Assembly: GCA_003280185.1 (NCBI GenBank)
Contig: QCFP01000008.1
Coordinates: 1-29,666, forward strand
DNA length: 29,666 nt
Origin: Prochlorococcus sp. AG-363-L02
GTDB taxonomy: Bacteria; Cyanobacteriota; Cyanobacteriia; PCC-6307; Cyanobiaceae
Direction of reading: 5' to 3'
Shown here: positions 1-8,666 of the stretch, piece after piece
How positions within the stretch are numbered: the first letter of the stretch is position 1
Layout of the letters: every line of letters begins with the position of its first letter
Translations under genes and position numbers: made by a program
The notes under the pieces: generated by a model
What the model saw: the letters and a program-made list of their open reading frames with translations, nothing else
Told to the model about the DNA's origin: nothing
The model's database searches: none

Positions 1-846
1 GTAGTTCTTGACGATGCTGCAATGCAGATCAGCCATGTGATTCGGGGGGAAGACCATTTAGCAAATACAGCTAAGCAATTAGTCCTATACAAAGCTTTCG
101 GATTAGCTGAACCAATTTTCGCTCACACTCCATTAATCCTTAATACTGAAGGCCGCAAACTCTCTAAGCGTGATGGAGTCACCTCAATAAGCGATTTCAG
201 AGATATGGGCTATACCCCTGAAGCAATGGCTAATTATATGGCCCTATTAGGTTGGTCTGTCCCTGTTGGAATGGATGAAAAATTTACTGCTAATGAGGCA
301 GCAAAGGTTTTTAATTTTGACAGAGTAAACAAGGCAGGTGCAAAATTTGATTGGGAAAAGCTGAATTGGCTAAATGCACAAATTATTCATCAATGGCATC
401 CCGAGAAACTTTTTGAAGAAATCAGCCCAATCCTGAGAGACAACAATTGGCAACTTCCAGAAAAGGCTTGGGGCATTGCTTTGGCAGAGCTAATAGGGCC
501 ATCACTCACTGTCATTAATGACGCTTTAGAACAATCAAGACCTTTTTTCGAGGTACCTTTACTCAAACAAGATGGGCTCGAACAATTACAACTAAAAGGT
601 GCAAAAACGGCTCTTAAATTTCTCCTAGAGAAGCTTGAAGAAGATCCTTGGAATGGAATGGAAATTCCAAAAGCACAAGGACTATTAAACGATTCCGCCA
701 AAAAGGCCGAGATAAAAAAAGGTTTAATAATGAAGAGCCTTAGAGCAGCACTATTTGGCCAACTTCAAGGGCCAGACCTCCTCTCCTCATGGAGCCTCCT
801 TGCCAGGGTCGGCCAAGACAGAAGCCGTATCAGAAGGTGCTTGTGA
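1..846 (+). CDS. gltX: Glutamyl-tRNA synthetase, C-terminal part (5' end outside window)
   Basis: The open frame enters from the left edge, so only the last 281 residues are visible. GltX charges tRNA(Glu) with glutamate in the cytoplasm; in cyanobacteria Glu-tRNA also feeds 5-aminolevulinate and so heme and chlorophyll synthesis. Visible landmarks are [14 protein letters not shown] near the left edge, typical of class I GluRS, and the ATP-binding KMSKS-type loop in the form KLSKRDG at about visible residues 53-59. The HIGH motif must lie upstream of the window. The C-terminal anticodon-binding helical domain is complete and ends at a TGA. The last 60 bases overlap the end of the convergent antiporter gene. 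The internal ATG at 22 is not a real start, because the frame upstream of it reads as conserved GluRS sequence. Identification is firm. Confidence 0.95.
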   Translation, partial: VVLDDAAMQISHVIRGEDHLANTAKQLVLYKAFGLAEPIFAHTPLILNTEGRKLSKRDGVTSISDFRDMGYTPEAMANYMALLGWSVPVGMDEKFTANEAAKVFNFDRVNKAGAKFDWEKLNWLNAQIIHQWHPEKLFEEISPILRDNNWQLPEKAWGIALAELIGPSLTVINDALEQSRPFFEVPLLKQDGLEQLQLKGAKTALKFLLEKLEEDPWNGMEIPKAQGLLNDSAKKAEIKKGLIMKSLRAALFGQLQGPDLLSSWSLLARVGQDRSRIRRCL

Positions 847-2061
847 ATCTGTTGCTTCTTCGCTCTTTTGTGGGGCTAACAAACCAAACGCCTTAGCCAA
901 AGGCTGAGCTGTTAGCCCCTGAATCCCAACAGTCATTAGGATTGTCAAAAAAACTAACCCTTGAAGACGACCAGCCCCCAAAACGCCAGCTTGTTCAAGC
1001 CGAATTGAGAATAGGGACGCCACAGCTGCAGTCACAATCCCTCTAGGAGCCAACCAACCTAAGAAAAGTCTCTGACTAAAATCAAGAGGCAAGCCAGTTG
1101 TAGCCAAACTAACGGCAAGAGGTCTGACTACAATCATTAGAGCCAAAACGCAAGTAAAACCACCCCAACCAAGCGGGCTTAGCTCACTCCATGAAACATC
1201 TGCGGCCAATAAGGGGAAAAGCATTGTTATTGCAAGTTGAGCAAGTTCTCGAATTAAGCCATCCAACTGACCAGCATTAGTTGCAGACCTCCGACCAACA
1301 ACTACTCCTGCCGAAACTGATGCTGGCAGCCCAGAAAGAGGGAGTAACCACTCACAAACTCCATATAAAAGAAAAAGCAACCCTAAAGTTATTTGAAGTC
1401 TCAAGCCAACTGAAGGCTCTGGCTTTAAAAGCCTTAAAGCCTCTGACATTAGCCAACCAAAAATTAAACCCATGCCTACGCCTCCACCTAATTTCACGAA
1501 CGCCCCAGAAGCGACCTCTCGCCATCCATGCAAATCCCCCAAAGCGAGCTGAAGAAGTAGCAAAGCCATAACCGCGCCTATTGGCTCCAAGACAAGACCT
1601 TCTGCTTCGAGCACATCTCCCAAAGGAGATGCAAGGCGTATTTGTTGCACTAAAGGAGTAACAACTGTCGGACCAGTAGCTAAAACAATTGCGCTATAGA
1701 CAGATGCGACACCCCAGCCCAAACCAGTCAACCAATGAGCTGCAAACAAAACAGCCGGAAAAGACACTAAAAGTCTAATTACAGATATTCGAAAAACTGT
1801 GGCTTTTATTGTGTCACCAGGAAGTCGAAGGTTTAATCCTCCATCAAATAAAACAAGGCTTACCAAAAGGCCTACTACCGTCTCGAGACCATCTCCCAAA
1901 TCAAGAGGCTCGACTAAACCAAGCCCCGATCTGCCAATCAAAAGTCCAGCAAGCAAAAGCAGAACCACCCCAGGGAGCCCTGTGAAAGCAGCCAATAGCC
2001 TTGCCCCCGCGCCGGCGAAGACAGTAACGCCCCAAAGCAGACCTAACCGCTCAGGTGTCAT
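787..2061 (-). CDS. Na+(K+)/H+ antiporter, CPA1-like cation:proton exchanger
   Basis: A 424-residue, very hydrophobic protein with about 12 predicted membrane segments and a short polar tail, as expected for a monovalent cation/proton exchanger of the inner or thylakoid membrane. It carries the family signature LFDGGLNL at residues 71-78 and a core block [10 protein letters not shown] near 128-137. The usual ion-binding segment appears as [10 protein letters not shown] (154-163), where related proteins I remember have Asp-Pro; here it is Glu159-Pro160. It starts at ATG 2061 with an AGGA-like ribosome site just upstream. It converges on gltX and the two stop regions overlap by 60 bases. Ion specificity cannot be read from sequence, so I give no symbol. 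Confidence 0.85.
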   Translation of the reverse strand: MTPERLGLLWGVTVFAGAGARLLAAFTGLPGVVLLLLAGLLIGRSGLGLVEPLDLGDGLETVVGLLVSLVLFDGGLNLRLPGDTIKATVFRISVIRLLVSFPAVLFAAHWLTGLGWGVASVYSAIVLATGPTVVTPLVQQIRLASPLGDVLEAEGLVLEPIGAVMALLLLQLALGDLHGWREVASGAFVKLGGGVGMGLIFGWLMSEALRLLKPEPSVGLRLQITLGLLFLLYGVCEWLLPLSGLPASVSAGVVVGRRSATNAGQLDGLIRELAQLAITMLFPLLAADVSWSELSPLGWGGFTCVLALMIVVRPLAVSLATTGLPLDFSQRLFLGWLAPRGIVTAAVASLFSIRLEQAGVLGAGRLQGLVFLTILMTVGIQGLTAQPLAKAFGLLAPQKSEEATDSQAPSDTASVLADPGKEAP

Positions 2062-2295
2062 AGGAAGTCCTTTTGAGAGCTTTTAACACAAGAACTAATA
2101 AAAATAATGGCTGTTCTGATAGAGCCTCATGTCGGATAGATCGATTTATAACATCTAAAAACTAAATGGACAAAGCAAACATTAATGGTTCTCTTATATC
2201 CGTGCAGAAATATTTCATGTTAGATCAATTTGAAACTGTTGTTTTATCTAAAGGCAACCTTATTCATTCAAGAGGAGAAGTGGACTATCACCTCT

Positions 2296-2871
2296 TCAAA
2301 ACAAAGTCTCATAGATCTTTAACGACACATTTGCTCCAACATATAAAGGGTGGAGGGGATTACCTCCCAAAGTCGTTCCCAAAGCAAGAATACCCTTTGC
2401 ATTGGGGAAAAGTTTTTCTCTCTTTAGGACTGCGGGTTTCAACATTGACATTGTCTCTTCATTCCTTTTAAGGAAAGTTCCACCTTCTCCCCATCCCAAC
2501 CATAAATCTAAAGCAGATTCCTTTGACCACCTATCAAAAATGGAGAGAAGAACATTGTCATTGAGATCCCCGATAGGGTCCCGAGATTTCCTAAGATTTA
2601 AAGGAGACTTAGCAACTAGGGCAAATATATTCGCCACTAGAAGTCCTCCATAGCCCCAAGAGCTTGCAAAAGCAATTGCCCTCCGAAGGGTGGCGTCATC
2701 CTGTAACTTATTTGCTTTAGAAGGATTCAACCCCACAAATACAATTGTTTTAGGGCTCTCTCCTATTTCGCGCTTCAACCACCAGCGATAATTTCCACAA
2801 TTGCTAAACGAAGCATCAGGTCCCCTAGAATTCCAAACTTGCTCTAAAGATTCGAGAACTTGCCTTGCCAT
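2296..2871 (-). CDS. DUF1643 family protein
   Basis: A 191-residue soluble protein with the DUF1643 hallmark GLNPSKA followed by DDAT(L)RR at about residues 48-64, then a GYGGLLVANIFA block at about 73-84 and a late LGTT-GNPLHPLY segment. The family is found in bacteria and phages; its biochemical role is not established to my knowledge. I chose ATG 2871; a GTG codon directly before it gives one more residue. It stands alone: 234 bases separate its stop from the antiporter start, and a gene-poor 387-base stretch lies upstream. Patchy distribution of the family could mean lateral gain, but base composition here is not obviously different from its neighbours. Confidence 0.8.
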   Translation of the reverse strand: MARQVLESLEQVWNSRGPDASFSNCGNYRWWLKREIGESPKTIVFVGLNPSKANKLQDDATLRRAIAFASSWGYGGLLVANIFALVAKSPLNLRKSRDPIGDLNDNVLLSIFDRWSKESALDLWLGWGEGGTFLKRNEETMSMLKPAVLKREKLFPNAKGILALGTTLGGNPLHPLYVGANVSLKIYETLF

Positions 2872-3258
2872 CACAAAATGGGTGTTTGGTTCTTGACATA
2901 TTTTCGTAAGTCTTTTGATCCTCTAGCAATCTCAAGGTTTGTTTAAAGATGTTGTCTGAGTCAATACAAACCACAGCAGCAGCTTATATAGCTTGAGAAA
3001 CCTTAATTCTGTTACTTAAAATCAATACTGGCTTAACTAATACAACGCCAACCTTAATAACCTCTGAATGAGGGGTGAGGGTAGGGAGTGTGAGGGTGGA
3101 CTAATAGCTATAAAGAATAAAAGACTTACTCTTAAGACATTGCAGAGCAAATTATCATGAAACATAGGAAGTGCGGATAAAGAAATATATGTTAAATATA
3201 TAAACCCCTAATCTAGTAAGCTATAGCCCAAAGAAACAAAATCTTACTACTAAGTAAA
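2872..3258. other. Gene-poor intergenic stretch
   Basis: This 387-base stretch between the DUF1643 gene and hli holds no ORF I can support and no tRNA-like fold that I can see. It contains a G-rich run at 3072-3096 and a very AT-rich segment near 3180-3260. A 42-codon minus-strand frame (3037-3165) starts with ATG and has a hydrophobic stretch, but nothing else supports it. A small RNA or the promoter of the DUF1643 gene could lie here. Confidence 0.6.
3072..3096 (+). other. G-rich run fitting the G-quadruplex pattern
   Basis: Four runs of at least three guanines on the plus strand are separated by loops of 3, 2 and 7 bases: GGGG-TGA-GGG-TA-GGG-AGTGTGA-GGG. This satisfies the common G3+N1-7 rule. 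Such a run is conspicuous in an AT-rich intergenic region. Whether it folds or matters is unknown. Confidence 0.5.
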
Positions 3259-3441
3259 TCATCCCTGGACACTAAATCTAAGCAGAATAAGAATACCTAT
3301 TCCTACTGCCAGTCCAAACATAGCCATCCTCCCATTCCATATCTCGGCCTGAGGAGTAAAGCCTCTCCTCCAGGAATTCAACTCTCCACTTGTTACTTTT
3401 TCTGGCTCTGAAGATAACTCATTTTTAGATTTGGTTTCCAT
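3259..3441 (-). CDS. hli: High-light-inducible protein (single-helix Lhc-like)
   Basis: A 60-residue protein with a hydrophilic N-terminal half and one membrane helix carrying the chlorophyll-binding Lhc motif, seen as AEIWNGRMAMFGLAVGI at about residues 33-49 (consensus ExxNGRxAMxG). Hli proteins bind chlorophyll and carotenoid in the thylakoid membrane, protect photosystem assembly intermediates and are often stress induced. The motif is complete: Glu, Asn, Arg and the paired Met/Gly are all present. It lies 20 bases behind tsaD on the same strand and may be cotranscribed with it, although its own promoter is also possible. The start is ATG 3441 with only a weak ribosome site. Which of the many picocyanobacterial hli copies this is cannot be decided here. 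Confidence 0.92.
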   Translation of the reverse strand: METKSKNELSSEPEKVTSGELNSWRRGFTPQAEIWNGRMAMFGLAVGIGILILLRFSVQG

Positions 3442-3461
3442 TTATGAAAAAGGAAAATAAC

Positions 3462-4535
3462 TCAAAAAAGAGGCTTTTGACTATATAAAGCCTCTGCTTG
3501 ATTTAGGGGCATACGAGCCATAACTCCTAGTTCTAAAGAGCTAGAGCATTTCGATAATTTTAAACGATTTAAAGCTGCGGCGCCGATCATTGCAGCATTA
3601 TCTGTACAAAAGGCTTTTGGTGCAAGATTAACTTCAATGGAATTTTTCTGGCAAGAAACTTCCATTAACTCCCTCAATCGACGATTAGCCGCAACACCCC
3701 CAACCATAACCACTTTGCTCAAACCCCTTTCTGAAGCACAAATCACGGTCCTTTCAACCAAAACTTCCGCCACAATATTTTGAAAACTAGCGGCAAGGTC
3801 GGGAACTGGTAATTTCCGTCCTTCTGAGGCAAATGATTCGACCTTCCTAAGCATTGCAGTCTTTAAACCGCTAAAGGAAAAGTCGTATGAATAATATCCA
3901 CCGCCAGGCTTTGAAACCTTTCCTTTAGGAAGTTGAAATCTTCTAGGGTCTCCTCCTTGAGCAATTGCTTCTATTGATGGTCCTCCTGGATAAGGCAACC
4001 CAAGTAAACGTGCAACTTTGTCAAAAGCTTCTCCCGCTGCATCATCATGACTCCTTCCAATACGTTCATATGCCCCATGATCTCTAACCTCAATCAACTC
4101 GGTATGACCGCCACTCACAAGTAGGACCAAATATGGTGGGTCGGGGGGCTCTTCAGACAATAAAACCGAAGCAAGGTGACCTTCTAAGTGATGAATCCCT
4201 ATAAACGGCAATGAATACAAAGCCGCCAAAGTTCTCGCAGTTACTGATCCAACCATAAGGGCCCCTACTAAACCAGGAGTAACAGTTGCAGCAATCGCAT
4301 CAACATTTGGGATATCCACTTTGGATTCTTCTAATGCATCTGCAATCAAAAAAGGAAGAGCTTCTAGATGTCTCCTTGAAGCAATTTCAGGTACAACCCC
4401 TCCCCATAAGGAATGTTCCTCAACCTGAGAAGCGATTTTGCTTGATAAAACATATGTTTTTCCATGGTTTCTTCTGACCAAAGAAACCGCTGACTCGTCA
4501 CAACTTGTTTCGAGGGCAAGCACAGTTGTCAACAT
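3462..4535 (-). CDS. tsaD: tRNA N6-adenosine threonylcarbamoyltransferase
   Basis: A 357-residue member of the TsaD/Gcp/Kae1 family, which transfers the threonylcarbamoyl group to A37 of tRNAs reading ANN codons, working with TsaB, TsaC and TsaE. The N-terminal ASKHA nucleotide fold begins with [10 protein letters not shown] (about 6-15). The metal-binding HHLEGH is at 115-120, and LVSGGHTEL at about 139-147. [14 protein letters not shown] block and a C-terminal [11 protein letters not shown] complete the family pattern, and the length is normal. The start is ATG 4535. The gene is divergent from psaF, with 74 bases between them, and is followed by hli. Identification is firm. Confidence 0.95.
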   Translation of the reverse strand: MLTTVLALETSCDESAVSLVRRNHGKTYVLSSKIASQVEEHSLWGGVVPEIASRRHLEALPFLIADALEESKVDIPNVDAIAATVTPGLVGALMVGSVTARTLAALYSLPFIGIHHLEGHLASVLLSEEPPDPPYLVLLVSGGHTELIEVRDHGAYERIGRSHDDAAGEAFDKVARLLGLPYPGGPSIEAIAQGGDPRRFQLPKGKVSKPGGGYYSYDFSFSGLKTAMLRKVESFASEGRKLPVPDLAASFQNIVAEVLVERTVICASERGLSKVVMVGGVAANRRLRELMEVSCQKNSIEVNLAPKAFCTDNAAMIGAAALNRLKLSKCSSSLELGVMARMPLNQAEALYSQKPLF

Positions 4536-4609
4536 ATGGAGGTAACTGATCTAACTTTGTATGGTTACATGCTGCCTAGAAGGGCAGATTTAATACAGGT
4601 ATCGAACTA
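4536..4609. promoter_or_regulatory. Divergent tsaD/psaF control region
   Basis: The 74 bases between the divergent tsaD and psaF starts must hold the psaF promoter or leader unless it extends into tsaD. A small inverted repeat (CTGCC, six-base loop, GGCAG at 4572-4587) lies 22 bases before the psaF ATG. I cannot assign convincing -35 and -10 boxes. Confidence 0.35.
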
Positions 4610-5152
4610 ATGCGTCGTCTCTTCGCCGTCTTGCTCTCGGGCCTTCTTGTATTCGGCTTTGCGCCAGTTGCAAAGGCTGAGATCTCCGATTTGCATGGCG
4701 GACTTACCCCTTGTTCTGAAAGCGCTCGCTTCCAGGAAAGAGCAAGTGCTGCATCAACTCCACAAGCCATAGAAAGGTTTGAAAGGTACAGCAAAGCAGT
4801 ATGTGGGGATGATGGTCTCCCACATTTGATCGTACCGGCAACTATTGAGCCTTTTGGCGCAAATGTTTTCCGCGGCCATGAAGGAGATGTCTTAATACCA
4901 GGACATATTTTCCTATATGTTGCAGGAATTATCGGCTGGTCAGGTAGGGAGTATCTCAAGCTTGCCCGTGCCTCAAAAAATCCGGCTGAAAATGAGATTT
5001 TCTTGGATCCTGACTTCCTCAGAGCTGCTTTAGCAAAAGGTGCAATGTGGCCACTAGAAGCTGACAAAGAGGCCCGCTCTGGTCGACTCCGTGAAAGCAA
5101 CAGCAAAATCACAACTTCGCCAGAATCTGACTTCAGCAAAGTTTCCTTCTAG
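4610..5152 (+). CDS. psaF: Photosystem I reaction center subunit III (PsaF)
   Basis: A 180-residue PsaF precursor. Residues 1-23 form a Sec-type signal peptide with a basic start, hydrophobic core and AKA cleavage end; the mature protein begins at about Glu24, and a lumenal domain starting [12 protein letters not shown] follows. A membrane segment around [19 protein letters not shown] and a C-terminal helical part complete the usual PsaF layout. PsaF is a core PSI subunit that helps bind PsaJ and the electron donors plastocyanin or cytochrome c6 on the lumenal side, more weakly in cyanobacteria than in algae. The start is ATG 4610. It is followed after 44 bases by psaJ, the classical cyanobacterial psaFJ operon, and a terminator lies behind that pair. 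Confidence 0.95.
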   Translation: MRRLFAVLLSGLLVFGFAPVAKAEISDLHGGLTPCSESARFQERASAASTPQAIERFERYSKAVCGDDGLPHLIVPATIEPFGANVFRGHEGDVLIPGHIFLYVAGIIGWSGREYLKLARASKNPAENEIFLDPDFLRAALAKGAMWPLEADKEARSGRLRESNSKITTSPESDFSKVSF

Positions 5153-5196
5153 CTGAGCCTCCTCAATTCTCTAACCATCAAAACAAAACACCAGCC

Positions 5197-5358
5197 ATGT
5201 CAAACACACCACATAAAGGCACCTATTACGACAAACACAAGATTTTCAGATCTGTGCCAGTAGTAGCCGCTGGATGGGTTCTATTTACTGCAGGGTACTT
5301 AATTGAATTTAATCGTTTCCACCCTGACCTACTATTCCACCCAATGTCTTTTGGCTAG
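5197..5358 (+). CDS. psaJ: Photosystem I subunit IX (PsaJ)
   Basis: A 53-residue protein with an N-terminal polar stretch ([16 protein letters not shown]), one membrane helix (about residues 20-37, [17 protein letters not shown]) and a C-terminal [13 protein letters not shown] segment that matches PsaJ. PsaJ is a small PSI membrane subunit next to PsaF at the edge of the complex. It is slightly longer than the roughly 40-44 residues I expect for PsaJ, the extra length lying at the N terminus. It sits 44 bases behind psaF and 72 bases before a strong terminator, so psaFJ is very probably one transcript. Confidence 0.93.
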   Translation: MSNTPHKGTYYDKHKIFRSVPVVAAGWVLFTAGYLIEFNRFHPDLLFHPMSFG

Positions 5359-5430
5359 TAGAAACTCTCTCTAAACAAGAGAAAGAAGCTTAATGTCTTA
5401 GGACCAAGTAGTTTGCAAAATTAATTTCAA

Positions 5431-5458
5431 AGAAGGGCCTCAAAGCCCTTCTTTTTTT
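5431..5458 (+). terminator. Rho-independent terminator of psaFJ
   Basis: A perfect 8-bp stem (AGAAGGGC at 5431-5438 with GCCCTTCT at 5445-5452), a 6-base loop and a run of seven T (5452-5458) on the plus strand. The convergent gmk gene ends inside this hairpin, so its last five to six codons and the terminator share the same bases. Confidence 0.85.
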
Positions 5459-6024
5459 GTGGTGAAGCCCATTAATTCCTCTACTTGATAACAAGCATCT
5501 TGCAAGTCATCATTAATTATCACAGCATCAAATTCATCTTTTGCATTTAACTCTTCCCTGGCTCTGAATAAACGTTTTTGAATAGCCTCATCAGAATCCG
5601 TTTCCCTACCTCTAATACGGTTTTCTAATTCTTCAAAGCTTGGAGGAGCTAGAAAGATATGAAAAGAATCAGGAGAGTTTTTGCGAATCTGTCTTGCACC
5701 TTCTAGCTCTATTTCTAACAAAACTGGCTGACCTTGTGAAAGGTGATCTAAAACAGGCTTACGAGGAGTGCCATAACTATTCCCTGCGAAGTCAGCCCAT
5801 TCGAGAAAGCCTCCATCTGAAACCAATTGCAGAAAACGATCTTTTTGCAAAAAGAAGTAATCTTTACCCTCTATTTCACCTACTCTAGGTTCTCTTGTTG
5901 TTGCAGAAATAGAAAGCCAAATTTGAGGATGAGACTTTAAAAGTTCCCTCACCAAAGAACCCTTTCCTACGCCACTTGGACCAGTGATAACAGTCAGTCT
6001 GCAAGCATCAGTTGAGAGTTCCAT
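5440..6024 (-). CDS. gmk: Guanylate kinase
   Basis: A 194-residue enzyme that converts GMP and ATP to GDP and ADP, needed for GTP, RNA and DNA precursors. The P-loop GPSGVGKG is at residues 15-22, followed by the GMP-binding [12 protein letters not shown] block (about 39-50) and the [21 protein letters not shown] and [12 protein letters not shown] segments of the family. The length is normal. The stop codon (5440-5442) lies in the loop of the psaFJ terminator, and the C-terminal residues TTKKEGL are encoded by its T-run and stem. It starts at ATG 6024 and diverges from the NFACT gene across about 68 bases. Confidence 0.95.
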   Translation of the reverse strand: MELSTDACRLTVITGPSGVGKGSLVRELLKSHPQIWLSISATTREPRVGEIEGKDYFFLQKDRFLQLVSDGGFLEWADFAGNSYGTPRKPVLDHLSQGQPVLLEIELEGARQIRKNSPDSFHIFLAPPSFEELENRIRGRETDSDEAIQKRLFRAREELNAKDEFDAVIINDDLQDACYQVEELMGFTTKKEGL

Positions 6025-6092
6025 CTACCTATGCAAAATCGGCGTACAGAATACAAAGATAACTCCAGAAAGAATACCTTCCTAAAAAATAA

Positions 6093-7802
6093 ATGTTGTC
6101 AAATTCACTCCAGATAATGGACCTTACCACTCTAAAAGCAGTCCTTAGTGAATTGCGTAAAGAAATTGTCCCCAGCCGATTTGAAACAGCCCAACAACCA
6201 GAGCCCCAAACACTTCAAATTGGCTTAAGGACCCTAAAGGGATTGGTTTGGCTTGAACTCAGCTGGGAAGCAGATTCAGCAAGATTAGTTAGGGTACCCT
6301 CTCCATCACGTATCGGCAGTAAAAGCACTCTTGCAAAACAAATTCAAAATTGCCTTGGACAAATGACCTTGGTAGAAATCAAACAAAAAGACTTTGAACG
6401 TGTTGTTGAATTTAATCTAGCCTTGCGTCCAGGAGAGCCTATTAAACGATCTCTAATACTTGAATTAATGGGAAGGCATAGCAACTTTTTACTACTTAAT
6501 GAAGATAAGCAAATTATTACTCTTGGTCGCCAAGTCCGTGAGAGTCAATCTCGCATCAGGCCAATAAGTACAGGAGACCGATATGTTCCTCCACCCCCTC
6601 TTAAAGGAATCAAGCCCAACAAAAGCGAAACAATAGATAGTTGGAAAAGACGCCTATGCTTAACTCCAGAAACCCTAAAAAAAAACTTACAGTCAAGCTA
6701 TCAAGGAATTAGTCCTTCGCTTTCATTGCAATTAGCCCACGAAGATTTTGAGATAGCAATAGAGATTCTCAATCTCCCTGTGCTACAGATAAGTGATAGA
6801 CGATGGACAATGCTCCACAAAAGTTGGTGTCAATGGCTTACACAACTTGATGAAGAAATATTCAACCTCAGCTTTCAAGGACCAACTCCCTACAGAGTGT
6901 GGAACTCAAAAGTACTTAACCCCTCCAAATCAAGCAAAAACCTTGCACTTGCTCTAGGTCATTATTACCAAGAAGGTCTAAACAAAAAGGAAATAAATAG
7001 TCTTTCTAAAAAACTTAGAAAAGTTCTTGATTTGCACCTTGAACATGAATTAGAAGCGCTCAAAAACCAAGAAGCTTTATTAGAAAAAACCGTTGAAGGC
7101 CCTCAACTAAAAGAAGAAGCAGACTTAATCCTCAGCATGCCTTCGCTAACTCGAGATAGTGTTGTAAAAGCACAAAAGTTATATGAGAAAGCAAAAAAAC
7201 TTAAACGATCTGTGGATCGTCTCAAAAACAGGTGCAAACATCATAAGCAAAGAATCGAACTAATTCATAACAGCGAGACCTATCTAGAAAATCTAATAAC
7301 AAACACCTGGGAAACTAGCGTAGATCGTCTACAAAGACTTAAAGAGCTAAATATGGAAATTGATGATTTACTAAAAAAATCAAACCAAAGTAAGAAACAC
7401 AAAAAGAACATACAAAACCAACCTAATCCTTTAGAAATAAAAAGCCCAGCGGGTCTTCTTATCCAAATAGGTAGAAACCATCGGCAAAATGAATTAATTA
7501 GCCTCCGCTATTCAAAATCCGGAGATCTTTGGTTTCATGCACAGGAATGCCCTGGCAGCCATGTTGTCCTTAAATCTTCTACAACTTTTCCAGATGAACC
7601 TGATCTTCAACTAGCTGCTGACCTTGCCGCATATTTCAGTAGGGCTAAAGCCAATAAAAAAGTTGCTGTTGTTATGACCGCTACCCAAAACCTGCAAAGA
7701 GTTAACAATTCAGCTCCAGGAACTGTCCGGCATCGTGGAGGCACCATCAGATGGGCTCAACCAGAACGGGCCAAAAAATATCTCACTTCGAATAGCCCTT
7801 AA
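6093..7802 (+). CDS. NFACT/RqcH-like protein (ribosome quality control, FbpA family)
   Basis: A 569-residue protein of the NFACT (RqcH, Rqc2/NEMF, FbpA) family. Bacterial RqcH binds stalled 50S-peptidyl-tRNA complexes and adds C-terminal alanine tails that mark the chain for degradation. The order is: NFACT-N domain with LILELMGRHSNFLLL (about 128-142), a helix-hairpin-helix-like middle, a long lysine-rich coiled-coil region (about 290-430), then the NFACT-R domain with FHAQECPGSHVVLKS (about 484-498). The position usually read as Asp-Arg appears to be Glu102-Arg103 (DFERVVEF). The start at ATG 6093 is probable; ATG 6117, eight codons on, is an alternative and neither has a clear ribosome site. 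Some members were described as fibronectin-binding adhesins, which makes little sense in a free-living cyanobacterium. Confidence 0.88.
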   Translation: MLSNSLQIMDLTTLKAVLSELRKEIVPSRFETAQQPEPQTLQIGLRTLKGLVWLELSWEADSARLVRVPSPSRIGSKSTLAKQIQNCLGQMTLVEIKQKDFERVVEFNLALRPGEPIKRSLILELMGRHSNFLLLNEDKQIITLGRQVRESQSRIRPISTGDRYVPPPPLKGIKPNKSETIDSWKRRLCLTPETLKKNLQSSYQGISPSLSLQLAHEDFEIAIEILNLPVLQISDRRWTMLHKSWCQWLTQLDEEIFNLSFQGPTPYRVWNSKVLNPSKSSKNLALALGHYYQEGLNKKEINSLSKKLRKVLDLHLEHELEALKNQEALLEKTVEGPQLKEEADLILSMPSLTRDSVVKAQKLYEKAKKLKRSVDRLKNRCKHHKQRIELIHNSETYLENLITNTWETSVDRLQRLKELNMEIDDLLKKSNQSKKHKKNIQNQPNPLEIKSPAGLLIQIGRNHRQNELISLRYSKSGDLWFHAQECPGSHVVLKSSTTFPDEPDLQLAADLAAYFSRAKANKKVAVVMTATQNLQRVNNSAPGTVRHRGGTIRWAQPERAKKYLTSNSP

Positions 7803-7862
7803 CCTCATAATGCTTTTGTATCTAACCCTCAAAACTATTTTGAGAATCTCTATAACCGCTCA

Positions 7863-8666
7863 ATGACTAAACCTGCCACACCACATCAAAAAGCAGGCAA
7901 AAGGATGGAATCCCTCCCCAACGAAATAGAGATGCCATTGGTAGATCACCTTGAGGAGCTTCGGCAGAGGGTCCTTTTAAGCCTTCTTTCTGTGGTTTTA
8001 GCAGCTGCAGCAAGCCTTTTATTTATAAAACCTTTAGTACGTATGCTTGAAGCGCCTGCTGGGTCTATTAAATTTTTACAAGTAGCACCTGGTGAGTTTC
8101 TTTTTGTCTCATTAAAAGTTGCAGGATACGCAGGACTCACTTTTTCTCTACCTTTCATCCTCTATCAAGGACTCTCTTTTATTCTTCCTGGTTTAACTAT
8201 CAGAGAAAGACGTCTTATTGCACCAGCTGTAGCAGGGTCAGCAATATTATTTTTTGCGGGACTAGCTTTTGCGTGGTGGGCATTAGTTCCTGCTGCACTT
8301 AGGTTCCTTCTCAACTACGGAGCAGACGTAGTGGAGCCTATTTGGTCAATTGAACGTTATCTAGATTTTGTACTTCTACTAATGCTTTCTACAGGATTAG
8401 CTTTTCAATTGCCTGTTCTTCAATTGCTTTTAGGTGCATTTGGGCTAATCAACTGGAAACAAATGCTCTCTTCTTGGCGTTGGGTGGTTCTTGTAGCAGC
8501 TTTATTAGGCGCTGTTCTCACTCCATCTACTGATCCAGTCACAATGCTCCTATTGACTACTGCCATAACAGCCCTCTTCTTAATAGGGGTTGCTTTAGTT
8601 GCCCTAACTGATCAGGTCAAAGGACAAATTCATCCAAACGCTGATCAGCCACCAGCGGCAGACTAA
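7863..8666 (+). CDS. tatC: Sec-independent protein translocase TatC
   Basis: A 267-residue membrane protein with six predicted helices after a polar N terminus. The signature PLVDHLEELRQRVL (about residues 25-38) precedes the first helix and forms part of the twin-arginine signal-binding site; a later LPFILYQGLSFILPGLTIRERR stretch and the FQLPVLQLLLGAFG block are typical. TatC is the receptor core of the Tat system, which exports folded, often cofactor-bearing proteins to the lumen or periplasm. Its neighbour petC encodes a likely Tat substrate. ATG 7863 gives roughly 20 residues before the conserved region; a downstream ATG at 7905 is possible. The last 50 bases overlap the convergent DUF3067 gene. 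Confidence 0.94.
   Translation: MTKPATPHQKAGKRMESLPNEIEMPLVDHLEELRQRVLLSLLSVVLAAAASLLFIKPLVRMLEAPAGSIKFLQVAPGEFLFVSLKVAGYAGLTFSLPFILYQGLSFILPGLTIRERRLIAPAVAGSAILFFAGLAFAWWALVPAALRFLLNYGADVVEPIWSIERYLDFVLLLMLSTGLAFQLPVLQLLLGAFGLINWKQMLSSWRWVVLVAALLGAVLTPSTDPVTMLLLTTAITALFLIGVALVALTDQVKGQIHPNADQPPAAD

Noticed and set aside
2166..2471. 101-codon plus-strand ORF overlapping the end of the DUF1643 gene
   Set aside because: Its second half is the antisense of a recognisable DUF1643 protein, and its own translation shows no domain or clear ribosome site.
3037..3165. 42-codon minus-strand frame with ATG and a hydrophobic run
   Set aside because: No ribosome site, no recognised family, and its proline- and serine-rich part is simply the complement of the G-rich run.
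4576..5139. 187-codon minus-strand ORF opposite psaF
   Set aside because: It lies almost wholly inside psaF in antisense; its serine- and arginine-rich composition is that of a shadow frame.
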